Shown here: positions 27,143 through 35,464 of the stretch, piece by piece
Position numbering within the stretch: the stretch's first letter is position 1
Layout: the number at the start of each line of letters is the position of its first letter
Assembly: GCA_029263895.1 (NCBI GenBank)
Contig: JARIDO010000027.1
Location: forward strand, 1-64,000
Direction of reading: 5' to 3'
Length of the DNA stretch: 64,000 nucleotides
DNA from: Sporosarcina sp.
GTDB taxonomy: Bacteria; Bacillota; Bacilli; Bacillales_A; Planococcaceae
Notes under the pieces: generated by a model
The model's database searches: none
Seen by the model: the letters and a program-made list of their open reading frames with translations, nothing else
What the model was told of the DNA's origin: nothing
Position numbers and translations under genes: made by a program

Positions 27143-28729
27143 TTAGAACAACAGATGCGCAACGCCTGCAATAATTGGCAATGCAATCAGTGTACGTAAT
27201 AAGAAGATGACTAGAAGATCGAAGAAGTTTACTGGGATTTTTGATCCGAGAATTAAGCCACCCACCTCAGACATGTAAATTAACTGTACGACTGACATTG
27301 TCGCGATTACGAATAATGTCATTTCAGAATGAATGGCACCATCAGCTAAAATAACGGGTAGGAACATATCAGCAAAGCCGACAACCATCATTTGTGCTGC
27401 ATCTGCGGCCTCTGGAATGTTTAAGAACGACAATAACGGTTCGAAAGGTTTTCCTAAAAATGTGAAAAAGCTCGTATATTCTGCAAGAATTAAAGCAAGT
27501 GTACCGAATGCCATAACGACAGGTGCAACGCCAATCCACATATCAAGTACATTTTTCATGCCATCTTTCACAATTTTAAGGATTGAACGGTTTTTAGAGG
27601 CTGTTGTTAGTGCATTTTCTAAGCCGTGTGTAATAACATTATAACCCTCTGGAAGTTCTTCATCTTCACCAGTAAAAGGTTTTCCATCAATGTATTCATC
27701 TTTCTTCCCACGTAGCGGGTAAATTCTTGGCATAATTAGAGCTAAAACAATACCGGTGAGAACAACTGTTGCGTAGAACGGTAAGAAGTACTTACCCATT
27801 CCAACTGTGTCGATGATAACAATTGAAAACGTAATGGATACAACGGAGAAAGTAGTTCCAATAACAGCTGCTTCTTTCTTTGTATAAAATCCTTCTTCGT
27901 ATTGCTTGCTTGTTAGAAGGACTCCAATTGTTCCATCTCCAATCCAAGAAGTTAATGCGTCAATTGAAGAACGACCAGGTAGTTTGAATAATGGTCGCAT
28001 AATTTTCACCATCATTGTACCGAAGAATTCAAGCAAACCAAAGTTTAATAGCAATGGTAAAAGCAATCCTGCAAACAAGAAAATTGTGAATAAAAACGAC
28101 ACTAAGCCATCAGGTGCTAACAGTAGACCACCTGTGTTTTCATTAATAATTGCTTCTGGTCCAACTTTAAACGCCACCATAATCGCAAATACTGCACCGA
28201 TTACACGTGTTATCGTCCAAAAGAGTGATACTTTAAACAAACTGTTCCAAAAGGATTGTTGCTTTTCATCTTTTGGAATTGCTGAGAAAACGACAGAACC
28301 GATTGCTGCAATCACAATAACGACCATCGCAGTCATTGGCATATAAGGTTCAAGTTTACCTGACAAAATATCTGCAAACTTCGCAATTGGAACTTTCCAT
28401 CCACTCTCAAACTCTATTGGTATCATGAATAAAACAATACCGATAACAGAGGGGATTAAAAACAATAACCATGCAGATAAACTAAACGATTTTTTGTCGA
28501 ACTTGGAAACTGTAGCTAAAAAAAGTATGAAAGCTACTAAAAAGGCAATAATGAGGATAATCGAAATGATCATTTTATAAGGCTCGAGTATACTAGAGAA
28601 ATTGTATAATAAATTCATAAATGAATTACTTGCAACTTTCTCTGACGCAGTTGGAACAATGAATGGAATAATACCTACAGCGAAAACTACGAATAATAAT
28701 AGTATTCCTACTAAACTTGACTTCTTCAT
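27143..28729 (-). CDS. YjiH family membrane protein with nucleoside-recognition (Gate) domain
   Basis: 528 residues with about 12 membrane helices. The region SIDALTSWIGDGTIGVLLTSKQYEEGFYTKKEAAVIGTTFS and a later VVGFADMFLPVILADGA mark the Gate/nucleoside-recognition fold of the YjiH family. It presumably transports or senses a small metabolite; the substrate is unknown, although a palindrome that resembles an arginine-repressor box lies before the gene. GGGGAG precedes the ATG at normal distance. Single-gene unit. Confidence 0.85.
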   Translation of the reverse strand: MKKSSLVGILLLFVVFAVGIIPFIVPTASEKVASNSFMNLLYNFSSILEPYKMIISIILIIAFLVAFILFLATVSKFDKKSFSLSAWLLFLIPSVIGIVLFMIPIEFESGWKVPIAKFADILSGKLEPYMPMTAMVVIVIAAIGSVVFSAIPKDEKQQSFWNSLFKVSLFWTITRVIGAVFAIMVAFKVGPEAIINENTGGLLLAPDGLVSFLFTIFLFAGLLLPLLLNFGLLEFFGTMMVKIMRPLFKLPGRSSIDALTSWIGDGTIGVLLTSKQYEEGFYTKKEAAVIGTTFSVVSITFSIVIIDTVGMGKYFLPFYATVVLTGIVLALIMPRIYPLRGKKDEYIDGKPFTGEDEELPEGYNVITHGLENALTTASKNRSILKIVKDGMKNVLDMWIGVAPVVMAFGTLALILAEYTSFFTFLGKPFEPLLSFLNIPEAADAAQMMVVGFADMFLPVILADGAIHSEMTLFVIATMSVVQLIYMSEVGGLILGSKIPVNFFDLLVIFLLRTLIALPIIAGVAHLLF

Positions 28730-28765
28730 ACTACAAAATCTCCCCTTTTGAATACATCGTGCATA

Positions 28766-28785
28766 TTATGTATATTTATACATAA
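28766..28785 (-). promoter_or_regulatory. ArgR/AhrC-like palindrome upstream of yjiH-like gene
   Basis: TTATGTATATTTATACATAA is a perfect palindrome with 9-bp arms, 37 bases before the start codon. Its core differs by two symmetric positions from the TGAATAATTATTCA-type arginine box. Assignment is inference. Confidence 0.45.
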
Positions 28786-28901
28786 TAAACGCTATTTCTC
28801 CCCATGTAAATAGCGGACACGAATTTCTTATTTTTCTGTTAATATCGTAGCACAAAAGAGAATCAAATAGTGAATTTTCGGTTTAATAAAGAGTTTATCC
28901 G

Positions 28902-28932
28902 AAAAAAATGTCGCAGTCTGATAGACTACGAC
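28902..28932 (-). terminator. Terminator of yojF-bshB2 unit
   Basis: GTCGCAGTCT pairs with AGACTACGAC (one wobble) around GAT; the A run at 28902-28908 gives the T tract on the minus strand. Confidence 0.85.
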
Positions 28933-28947
28933 ACCGCAAAACGTGAG

Positions 28948-29631
28948 TTATTCAAAATCGTTTGTCCAATCATATGTGTAGAAACGCTCATAACGAAGCC
29001 AGTTGAGTGCTTCGGGTTCTTTTTCTGCTAAGCGTTTCTCCATGTCTTGCATCATCCAAACTGTTTGAGAAGCATGTGAATTCATAGTCGCGAGCTTTTT
29101 TGAAGAGACAGCTGACACATCATTCATCACATCAGGTTGACCAAGAACTTCTGCGGTATTGTTCGCAAAGGCAATCGTGTGAACTACAGGTCTAGCGGCC
29201 ACCGGGATTCTTCGTACTGCTCGAATAACAGCACGTGCTGTTGCATCATGATCAGGGTGGACAGACAAACCAGGATAGAAAGAAATAACAAGAGATGGAT
29301 TTAACTCATCCATCAAGTCCGTAACAAGCTTTACCATCTTCTCGTCGTCCTCAAACTCAATCGTCTTATCTCGCAATCCCATCATTCGTAAGTCGGTAAG
29401 CCCCATCGAGGCACAAGCTTTCTCTAATTCCTTTTTACGAATTTGGGGCAACGTCTCTCGATTCGCAAAAGGGGGATTCCCGAGATTTCTCCCCATCTCT
29501 CCAAGCGTTAAACAGGCATATGTAACGGGTACGCCCATTTCAATATATGTAGAAATTGTCCCTGATACGCCAAAAGCTTCATCATCAGGATGTGGAAATA
29601 TGACAAGTACATGTCTTTCTTCTTTTATCAT
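28948..29631 (-). CDS. bshB2: Bacillithiol biosynthesis deacetylase BshB2
   Basis: 227 residues of the LmbE/PIG-L zinc deacetylase family. The metal site is FPHPDDEAFG near residue 14 together with SVHPDHDATARA near 127. BshB2 removes the acetyl group from GlcNAc-malate to give GlcN-malate for bacillithiol, the main low-molecular-weight thiol of Bacillales; it can also act in conjugate detoxification. ATG 29631 has AGGAGG 7 bases upstream, better than the TTG just before. It follows yojF by 12 bases, as in B. subtilis yojF-yojG, so they form an operon. Confidence 0.94.
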   Translation of the reverse strand: MIKEERHVLVIFPHPDDEAFGVSGTISTYIEMGVPVTYACLTLGEMGRNLGNPPFANRETLPQIRKKELEKACASMGLTDLRMMGLRDKTIEFEDDEKMVKLVTDLMDELNPSLVISFYPGLSVHPDHDATARAVIRAVRRIPVAARPVVHTIAFANNTAEVLGQPDVMNDVSAVSSKKLATMNSHASQTVWMMQDMEKRLAEKEPEALNWLRYERFYTYDWTNDFE

Positions 29632-29643
29632 CAAACTTCCTCC

Positions 29644-29994
29644 TTAATACGTAAACGGTGTTTCACTAATCTCAAGTGACACAGCCAATTTCCCTTCAGG
29701 ATCAAGGCCGGCCATCAGTAAACGATCATGTTTGTCAACTGTATAATGAGTAATCCCTTGTGCATATATCCAACCAGACGGCAACTTCAAACCAATTCGG
29801 TGGGGAGATTCACCTGCTACTTTGCCGAGTTCATAGTTGATAACAACATTACGAATAAATGCACCAGCATTAAAAAAGCCTTCTTTAAAATGCGCTGCAT
29901 ATGACCCGTTTGTTGTCTCTAGATGAATGTAGACATCTTTATTGGCATACGACGTAATTAATTCTTGTAAATGTTCAACATTAACCTTATCCAT
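29644..29994 (-). CDS. yojF: YojF family protein (DUF1806)
   Basis: 116 residues with the DUF1806 pattern: an N-terminal helix LQELITSYANKDVYIHLETT, the ARGAFIRN-like GAFIRNVVINYELG and the C-terminal LEISETPFTY. Family function is not known, but it is constantly found before bshB2, as here, implying a link to bacillithiol metabolism. A strong AAGGAGG lies 7 bases before ATG 29994. First gene of the two-gene unit. Confidence 0.9.
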   Translation of the reverse strand: MDKVNVEHLQELITSYANKDVYIHLETTNGSYAAHFKEGFFNAGAFIRNVVINYELGKVAGESPHRIGLKLPSGWIYAQGITHYTVDKHDRLLMAGLDPEGKLAVSLEISETPFTY

Positions 29995-30214
29995 GCATGA
30001 TCCTCCTTAAAACTAAAACAATCCTTCTACTTAGTATATAGAAGATAAAAGGTGATTGCGATTGACGCGTCTTGAGGGAAAACTTATAGTTGTGTCGGAA
30101 TTTTTAACAACCCATTGAATTATTTACAAATTCCAAGACATCTTATTGTTAAAAGACCTATCAACTATTTACTATTAACCTACAAGATACAAAATCGAGA
30201 AGGGACATATTACT

Positions 30215-30667
30215 ATGAAACTATCCATTGATACTGTTACGAAAGATAATTACAGAGAAATACTAAAGCTAAGTGTATCATCTGCACAAACCAATTTTAT
30301 TGAAAGCACACTTGAATGTCTAACCGATGCCAATGAACAGCAAGAATATAAACCTGTAGGCTTATACGTAAACGAGCAACTTGTCGGATTTGCGATGTAT
30401 GGCTATTTTCCGGATGAAACAAAAAAAGGTAGACTATGGATTGATCGATTACTCATCGATGCACAGTTCCAAGGACAAGGATTAGGTACGCGCTTCATGG
30501 AGGCATTAATCGTAAGAGTCGAAAAAGAATACGGCATTCAACCTATCTATTTAAGCGTTTATCCAGAAAATAAAGGCGCAATCCACATCTATCAAAAATT
30601 CGGCTTCACTTTCATCAATGAATTCGACATCAACGGCGAAAGCATTATGGAAAAACCATCCGTGTAA
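30215..30667 (+). CDS. bltD: Spermine/spermidine N-acetyltransferase (BltD-like GNAT)
   Basis: 150 residues of the GNAT family, strongly reminiscent of Bacillus BltD: the N-terminal FIESTLECLTDANEQQEYKP, VGLYVNEQLVGFAMYG, the RLWIDRLLID strand and the acetyl-CoA loop QFQGQGLGTRFM. BltD acetylates spermidine and spermine. GAGAAGGG lies about 12 bases before the ATG. No Blt efflux pump or Mta-type regulator gene is adjacent, unlike the B. subtilis blt operon, so the physiological substrate is inferred from similarity. Confidence 0.85.
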   Translation: MKLSIDTVTKDNYREILKLSVSSAQTNFIESTLECLTDANEQQEYKPVGLYVNEQLVGFAMYGYFPDETKKGRLWIDRLLIDAQFQGQGLGTRFMEALIVRVEKEYGIQPIYLSVYPENKGAIHIYQKFGFTFINEFDINGESIMEKPSV

Positions 30668-30705
30668 AGCAATACATTAAATAGTGGTATGTGGAAATAA
30701 CCCAT

Positions 30706-30741
30706 GAAAAAAGCAGGAGAGGAATAGTCTTCCTCTCCTGC
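30706..30741 (-). terminator. Terminator of pdxK unit
   Basis: A perfect 12-bp stem GCAGGAGAGGAA around TAGTC. The preceding A run supplies the T tract for minus-strand transcripts. Confidence 0.88.
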
Positions 30742-30756
30742 TGCCACATTTTCTAT

Positions 30757-31593
30757 TTACACTTCAGTTGTCGTAATTTCAGGAGCGCCAAATCGATTTT
30801 TCGCTCCATGCATTACAGGTCCAACGTAGTCATTTAACTTCCAACCATTCGAGATAGCTGCAGTGACGAATTTCTTTGCTTCGATGACTGCATCTTTTAT
30901 AGTAAGGCCGTTTGCAAGGTTGGCTGTAATCGCAGCAGCGAAAGTGCAACCCGCACCGTGGTTAAAATACGTTTTTGCTTTGTCGGCTTCTAATAGTAAA
31001 AATGTATGCCCATCATAAAATAAGTCTGCTGCTCTGTCATGTTGTAATTGCTTACCACCCTTAATGACAACATTACGAGCTCCGTGTTCATGGATTTTTT
31101 TCGCGACTATTTTCATATCGTCGATCGTTTTCGGAGTTTTTAAACCAGCCAATTGTCCTGCTTCAAAAAGATTTGGTGTAACAATTTCTGCTTTAGGTAA
31201 TAAGAATTTCACCATTGCATCGACAGTGCCGGGATTTAGCACTTCATCTTCGCCTTTGCACACCATGACAGGGTCAATCACAACGTGATCTAAACCAGAC
31301 GCTGTAATTGCTTCCCCAGCAGTTTGTATGACTTCTTCGGTGCTAAGCATACCTGTTTTAATGGCGTCAATTCCAGTAGATAAGGCCGTTTTAAGTTGTG
31401 CCTGTAATACATCGATAGGTAGTGAGTATACGCCGTGACTCCAATGATTCTCGGGATCCATTGTTACAATTACTGTTAAAGCGGTCATGCCGTATGTTCC
31501 GTGTTCTTGGAACGTTTTCAAATCGGCTTGAATACCTGCGCCGCCGGAAGTATCTGAACCTGCTATTGTTAATGTTTTTTTCATTGTCATCAT
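30757..31593 (-). CDS. pdxK: Pyridoxal/pyridoxine kinase (dual-cysteine ThiD-like type)
   Basis: 279-codon ribokinase-fold enzyme phosphorylating pyridoxine/pyridoxal (B6 salvage), possibly also hydroxymethylpyrimidine. N-terminal IAGSDTSGGAGIQADLKTF is the substrate motif. Two cysteines, Cys112 in VMVCKGEDEV and Cys216 in NHGAGCTFAAA, occupy the lid and oxyanion positions of the dual-cysteine pyridoxal kinases known from S. aureus and B. subtilis PdxK, replacing the usual GAGD Asp. AAGGAG ends 6 bases before ATG 31593. It follows the small membrane-protein gene by 57 bases and may be co-transcribed with it. Confidence 0.9.
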   Translation of the reverse strand: MMTMKKTLTIAGSDTSGGAGIQADLKTFQEHGTYGMTALTVIVTMDPENHWSHGVYSLPIDVLQAQLKTALSTGIDAIKTGMLSTEEVIQTAGEAITASGLDHVVIDPVMVCKGEDEVLNPGTVDAMVKFLLPKAEIVTPNLFEAGQLAGLKTPKTIDDMKIVAKKIHEHGARNVVIKGGKQLQHDRAADLFYDGHTFLLLEADKAKTYFNHGAGCTFAAAITANLANGLTIKDAVIEAKKFVTAAISNGWKLNDYVGPVMHGAKNRFGAPEITTTEV

Positions 31594-31650
31594 TAAGGAC
31601 TCCTTATAGTTGGACTAAACTATCTTTCATTTTATCAAAAACAACAGAAA

Positions 31651-31917
31651 TTACAATTCTCCAAGATCGTCTGCGGTCATCATTTTAATGATGGAGTATG
31701 TCAATAAAGCGCTAATAATCAAAACAATAGTAGCGCTCGTAAACTGTTTATTTATAAATAAGCCAATTGATAAAGCGAACAAGACAATTATTGCAATGCC
31801 GAATAATAGAAGGAAGACGATTAATCCAACGCGTTTGGATTGTGCGGGAATGGATTCCCCATTTTTCGCTGCAGCGGAAATTTTCTTTACTTTCTCACGG
31901 ATTTGTAAATCTGCCAA
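31651..31917 (-). CDS. Small two-helix membrane protein
   Basis: 88 residues: a charged N-terminal third (ADLQIREKVKKISAAAKNG) then two membrane helices, about 30-54 and 60-78, and an acidic tail. No family recognised. It uses TTG 31917, with AAGGGGTGG about 7 bases upstream. It precedes pdxK on the same strand and is divergent from the DUF4230 gene. Confidence 0.65.
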   Translation of the reverse strand: MADLQIREKVKKISAAAKNGESIPAQSKRVGLIVFLLLFGIAIIVLFALSIGLFINKQFTSATIVLIISALLTYSIIKMMTADDLGEL

Positions 31918-32018
31918 AAGTGACCACCCCTTTTCCCAATCGTACCATGTCTTTCTAGTTGTTTGAAATGAAACATTCCAGTAAAATAAATGGTAGATAA
32001 GTAGGGAAGAGGGAAGTT

Positions 32019-32771
32019 ATGAAAGACGACAAAAAGATTGACCAAATAGAAAGATTACTAAAAGAATTGAAAGCCTCTGACAATGAATCAGCAGTGACTG
32101 TTGAGGAGACAAGGAGAAGTCGTTTCAAGTTCTGGAAAATCGGTAAAACCTTTTTTTCATTATGGAGAAAATCATTTATCATCGTTGCGCTTTTAATCGT
32201 ACTGTTAATTGTCTCATTACCGTTTGCAACAATGTACTTTCTAAAATCAGGAAGCACATTTACAGAAGACAAAGGTGTGTTTTTAGAACGTATCCAACAA
32301 TTGAATGAACTGGCAACTGCAGAGGCGTATACAAAAGTCATCATTGAACAACAGGATAATACGTTATTTGGACAAAGTATCGGCTTGAATGTACCTGGTA
32401 CGAAAAGACAATTGCTTGTTGTTATTCCTGGTTCGGTTAAAGCAGGTGTGAATTTATCGACATTGACGGAACATGATGTCGATGTGAATGAATCTGCTAA
32501 AACGGTAAACTTGAAACTACCAGCGGCAACATTTCTAGGCGGAGCTGAAATCTATTTCGATCAAGTCGAAGTCTATTCATTAGAAGGTGTATTCCGCGAA
32601 AAAGCCAATATTGAAGAAGCTTATGAATTAGCGGCAAAAGCGAAAGAACTGATTGTAGAAGAGGCAACTACACAAGATGTACTAACGACTGCACAAAACA
32701 ATGCGAAGAACGCCTTGCAAGAAATGTTTTCGTTTACAGGATACAAAGTGACCTTTAATAGCGAGGAGTGA
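32019..32771 (+). CDS. DUF4230 domain membrane protein
   Basis: 250 residues: a short charged N-terminus (about 1-45), one membrane helix (about 53-77, IIVALLIVLLIVSLPFATM) and an extracytoplasmic DUF4230 domain with LNELATAEAYTKVIIEQQ and VVIPGSVKAGVNLSTL. The family is widespread and uncharacterised; the domain has a band-7-like look (NVNLKLP-type strand followed by a long helix rich in Glu/Ala). GGGAAGTT precedes the ATG. It lies 6 bases before ung and probably shares its transcript. Confidence 0.82.
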   Translation: MKDDKKIDQIERLLKELKASDNESAVTVEETRRSRFKFWKIGKTFFSLWRKSFIIVALLIVLLIVSLPFATMYFLKSGSTFTEDKGVFLERIQQLNELATAEAYTKVIIEQQDNTLFGQSIGLNVPGTKRQLLVVIPGSVKAGVNLSTLTEHDVDVNESAKTVNLKLPAATFLGGAEIYFDQVEVYSLEGVFREKANIEEAYELAAKAKELIVEEATTQDVLTTAQNNAKNALQEMFSFTGYKVTFNSEE

Positions 32772-32777
32772 TTCGTA

Positions 32778-33464
32778 TTGGAAATACAACCATTCGGTAA
32801 TGACTGGGACGATATTCTAGCTACACAATTTGCGCAACCTTATTTTAAAAAGTTACGTAGTTTTATGTTACATGAATTCGCGACAGAAACAATTTACCCG
32901 AAGCGTGAGGAACTATGGACTGCATTTCAATTAACACCGTTTAAACAAGTGAAAGTTGTGATTCTTGGTCAGGATCCCTATCACGGAGCGGGACAGGCTC
33001 ATGGCTTAAGTTTTTCAGTAAAACCTGGCGTCAAAATCCCACCGAGTTTGCGTAACATGTACAAAGAGTTAGCGGCAGACATCGGTTGTGATATACCGAT
33101 GGAAGGAACGTTGACAGGTTGGGCACAACAAGGAGTCCTCATGTTGAATACCGTCTTAACAGTGCGAGATGGTCAAGCACATTCGCATCGAGGACAAGGA
33201 TGGGAAACGTTTACTGATGAAGTCATCAAACAGTTGTCAAACAGAGACGAACCGATCGTATTCATACTCTGGGGACGTCCTGCGCAAGAAAAGAAGAAAC
33301 TGATTGACCTGTCAAAGCATGCCATCATTGAATCGGTACATCCAAGTCCATTGAGCGCAAGTCGTGGTTTCCACGGCAGTCGCCCTTATTCTGCAACAAA
33401 TCGAGTACTAATGTCTTGGAATGAAGAGCCGATAGAGTGGTGCCGAATAGCTACCAACCTTTAA
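32778..33464 (+). CDS. ung: Uracil-DNA glycosylase
   Basis: 228 residues of family 1 UDG. The catalytic water-activating Asp is Asp66 in [18 protein letters not shown]; the C-terminal [14 protein letters not shown] holds the catalytic His and minor-groove loop, and LLLNT-type MLNTVLTV the uracil-specificity strand. It removes uracil from DNA to start base-excision repair. The TTG start at 32778 has GAGGAGTG 7 bases upstream. Gene order ung, then ywdI, ywdK and gerQ, matches B. subtilis. Confidence 0.96.
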   Translation: MEIQPFGNDWDDILATQFAQPYFKKLRSFMLHEFATETIYPKREELWTAFQLTPFKQVKVVILGQDPYHGAGQAHGLSFSVKPGVKIPPSLRNMYKELAADIGCDIPMEGTLTGWAQQGVLMLNTVLTVRDGQAHSHRGQGWETFTDEVIKQLSNRDEPIVFILWGRPAQEKKKLIDLSKHAIIESVHPSPLSASRGFHGSRPYSATNRVLMSWNEEPIEWCRIATNL

Positions 33465-33514
33465 TTCAAATGAAGTCCGTGATAAAGTGAAAAGAAGAGA
33501 GAGGTGTTTTCATC

Positions 33515-33691
33515 GTGGCAGTTAATTGTTTTCAATGTCAATACTTCTACGTGACATGGGACCAACAAAATCCAAGAGGTTGCAAAGCGTACGGTTTCAA
33601 AACACGTGAACTCCCCTCAATCTTAGTTAAACGGTCTTCCGGATTCGACTGCATGCAGTTTAAACAAAAGAAAGGGGATGAAAGACGATGA
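33515..33691 (+). CDS. Small cysteine-rich protein between ung and ywdI
   Basis: A 58-residue protein starting at GTG 33515, with AGAGGTG 9 bases upstream. It begins MAVNCFQCQYFYVTWDQQNP and carries CxxC plus two later cysteines (RGCKAYG and FDCMQF), the look of a small zinc-ribbon or metal-binding protein. Its stop overlaps the ywdI start as ATGA, which suggests translational coupling. Similar short proteins are encoded near ung in related bacteria as far as I recall; function unknown. Confidence 0.75.
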   Translation: MAVNCFQCQYFYVTWDQQNPRGCKAYGFKTRELPSILVKRSSGFDCMQFKQKKGDERR

Positions 33692-33951
33692 TTCCCTACG
33701 AACGAATCTTGTCTGAAATGGAACGTCAATTATCCAACGCCCGCCAAGCATCAGATGAATACGCGACGCGGGAAGCACTATCAGCAATCCGTTCTCTTTG
33801 TGAAGTCGCATTAACAGGAGACACGAAAGCAGAACAACGCATTGCACCTAAGATGATATCGAATAATAATGAAACACAATCATTGAGTTCATTAGAAGGT
33901 ACAATACTAGAAGAAGATGATGCAAACGGTGGTTCTTTGTTTGATTTTTAA
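33688..33951 (+). CDS. ywdI: YwdI family protein
   Basis: 87 residues: an N-terminal helical part (YERILSEMERQLSNARQAS, then REALSAIRSLCEVAL) and an acidic, disordered C-terminus ending GSLFDF. It matches the YwdI family found next to ung in Bacillales; function unknown. The AAAGGGG site lies about 9 bases before ATG 33688. It overlaps the preceding small gene by 4 bases. Confidence 0.85.
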   Translation: MIPYERILSEMERQLSNARQASDEYATREALSAIRSLCEVALTGDTKAEQRIAPKMISNNNETQSLSSLEGTILEEDDANGGSLFDF

Positions 33952-33970
33952 TAGGTTATTAGACGTATTT

Positions 33971-34043
33971 CGCCGATAAATGTGGAATAAACGCCGATAT
34001 CGCAAATGGAAACGCCGATATCACACCGGTATGCGCCGATAAA
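33971..34043. repeat. Phased repeat array A3: four CGCCGATA cores every 21 bp
   Basis: CGCCGATA starts at 33971, 33992, 34013 and 34034, each 21 bases apart, between ywdI and the DUF423 gene. Inter-core bases are not conserved. Confidence 0.88.
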
Positions 34044-34084
34044 ACACCCAACACCAAACTTAAAAAGAGAAAGAAGGAATACAT

Positions 34085-34465
34085 ATGCCATTTTTTATTA
34101 TTGCCGGTGCCGTTAATGCGGCAATCGCCGTAGCTTTCGGTGCATTTGGGGCACATGCTCTGAAAGATCGATTGAGCGAACACTATTTAGCAATTTGGGA
34201 AACAGCGGTTCAATACCAAATGTTCCATGCAATTGGCTTGCTTGTCGTTGGAATCCTATTAAGCCCAGCATTACTTGGGCCATCTACACAGCTTAGTTGG
34301 GCAGGATATTTAATACTTGCTGGAATCATCATTTTCTCAGGAAGTTTATACGCACTTAGTCTCTCAGGTGTAGGTATCCTTGGAGCTATCACGCCAATTG
34401 GCGGCGTTGCATTCATCGTCGGCTGGATTATGTTGATCATCGCAACAGTTAAATTTGGAAAATAA
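34085..34465 (+). CDS. ywdK: DUF423 membrane protein (YwdK)
   Basis: 126 residues with four membrane helices. The family hallmark is the N-terminal [23 protein letters not shown], followed by [16 protein letters not shown] and a C-terminal [13 protein letters not shown]. Found across bacteria without a known role. GAAGGAAT lies about 6 bases before the ATG. Convergent with gerQ. Confidence 0.93.
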   Translation: MPFFIIAGAVNAAIAVAFGAFGAHALKDRLSEHYLAIWETAVQYQMFHAIGLLVVGILLSPALLGPSTQLSWAGYLILAGIIIFSGSLYALSLSGVGILGAITPIGGVAFIVGWIMLIIATVKFGK

Positions 34466-34506
34466 AAATGTGTAGCTGTGAGTATTCACGGCTACACATT
34501 TTTTCA
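34463..34506. terminator. Bidirectional terminator between ywdK and gerQ
   Basis: AAAATGTGTAGCTGTGA pairs with TCACGGCTACACATTTT (one wobble) around GTAT, flanked by A and T tracts. Confidence 0.88.
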
Positions 34507-34512
34507 TTATCA

Positions 34513-34857
34513 TTATTGAGGTCTCTGCTGAAAATAATTAAGTTCCTCATCGAATTCTGCATAGTCAAAATAAATCATTGGGAACAAGAAGCGATGCCCT
34601 GTCGCTAAATCACTTAAAATAACATGGTCACGACCTGCTGCTTCAACAATACCGCGAACTTCCATCGTGTTTTTTCCTGCTTCTACTGCATGTTCAAACG
34701 AAAAATGAAATGTTCCTGGCTTGCCACGATTAAGCCTTAAAATATTTTCAATATAAGATTGCTCTCCTTGCGCAGGTGGCCTCGTGCTCGGGAGTGTTAC
34801 TTGTGGAGGGGTGGTTTGTTGATTTGGGTAAGCAGGGTTCCAATAATATTGAACCAT
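34513..34857 (-). CDS. gerQ: Spore coat protein GerQ
   Basis: 114 residues. The N-terminus is Pro/Gln-rich and disordered (YYWNPAYPNQQTTPPQ), the C-terminal domain has the GerQ signature YIENILRLNRGKPGTFHFSF, then VRGIVEAAGRDHVILSDLATGHRFLFPMIYFDY. In B. subtilis GerQ is a coat protein cross-linked by transglutaminase and needed to place the lytic enzyme CwlJ. GAAAGGAT lies just before the ATG. B. subtilis GerQ (YwdL) sits in the same order after ywdK. This supports an endospore former. Confidence 0.92.
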   Translation of the reverse strand: MVQYYWNPAYPNQQTTPPQVTLPSTRPPAQGEQSYIENILRLNRGKPGTFHFSFEHAVEAGKNTMEVRGIVEAAGRDHVILSDLATGHRFLFPMIYFDYAEFDEELNYFQQRPQ

Positions 34858-35183
34858 TTTTTCATCCTTTCTTAAATGGAATTACAGACTTTACAATCTT
34901 CAACTTGAGGGGAAATACAAAGTGTGAGTTATCTTAACTCATATTTCGCTAAGATAACTATTGTGCAAGTTCCAATTTAATTAACTCCCGAATGGTCGGA
35001 CTTAACCAGTCATTTAAATCGTATGGTATTTACAACCCCTTACGTCCACCATATGCAATAGCCACGTCTTAAATGACTAAAGAAATGATGAAAAAAGGAA
35101 AAGTTAGTAGGGAGGCGAATAAGAACTTAAACGGTAAATGGGGTGTTCCATCTACTTCGTTTAAACAAAAGAGGAGGGTTCAA
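34858..35183. promoter_or_regulatory. Intergenic region with two inverted repeats upstream of gerQ
   Basis: No gene is evident. AGTTATCTTA (34927-34936) pairs with TAAGATAACT (34950-34959). Further on, AGTCATTTAA (35008-35017) pairs with TTAAATGACT (35069-35078) with a smaller TATGGT/ACCATA pair inside. The first could be an operator or small hairpin for gerQ; the second could be a 71-base structured element or mini-element remnant. Uncertain. Confidence 0.4.
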
Positions 35184-35399
35184 TTGAAGAACAATAAATT
35201 CAGAGTGCTGTGGATTGTCGGGAATGTATTTCTTTACGTGTTACTAATAGGTTACGCAACTTGGGTTGTACTAAATATTCATGACCTCCAAAAATACAAT
35301 ATGTTGACACAACCAATCGTATTCATAATAGCTCTCTTTTTTGTAGCGCTATATGGCAGTTACAGGATTAGAACTTGGATACAAGAGGGAAAGATATAA
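35184..35399 (+). CDS. Small membrane protein, two helices
   Basis: 71 residues starting at TTG 35184, where GAGGAGGG ends five bases upstream. A longer frame from ATG 35073 exists but has no ribosome site and would start inside an inverted repeat. Helices are about residues 8-30 (VLWIVGNVFLYVLLIGYATW) and 43-62. No family recognised; next to a decayed gene, so it may be a local accessory gene. Confidence 0.5.
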   Translation: MKNNKFRVLWIVGNVFLYVLLIGYATWVVLNIHDLQKYNMLTQPIVFIIALFFVALYGSYRIRTWIQEGKI

Positions 35400-35464
35400 A
35401 AAAGGGTAATTAAAATTCACTACGCTTGCATCAACAAAAAAATGCCAGGATAGAATGTATTTGA

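Noticed and set aside
35073..35183. N-terminal extension of the small membrane protein from ATG 35073
   Set aside because: No ribosome site, and it starts inside an inverted repeat, whereas TTG 35184 has GAGGAGGG at ideal spacing.
34858..35183. An insertion sequence or MITE at the inverted repeats
   Set aside because: No transposase, no visible target-site duplication and only 10-bp arms, so it is listed only as an inverted-repeat region.
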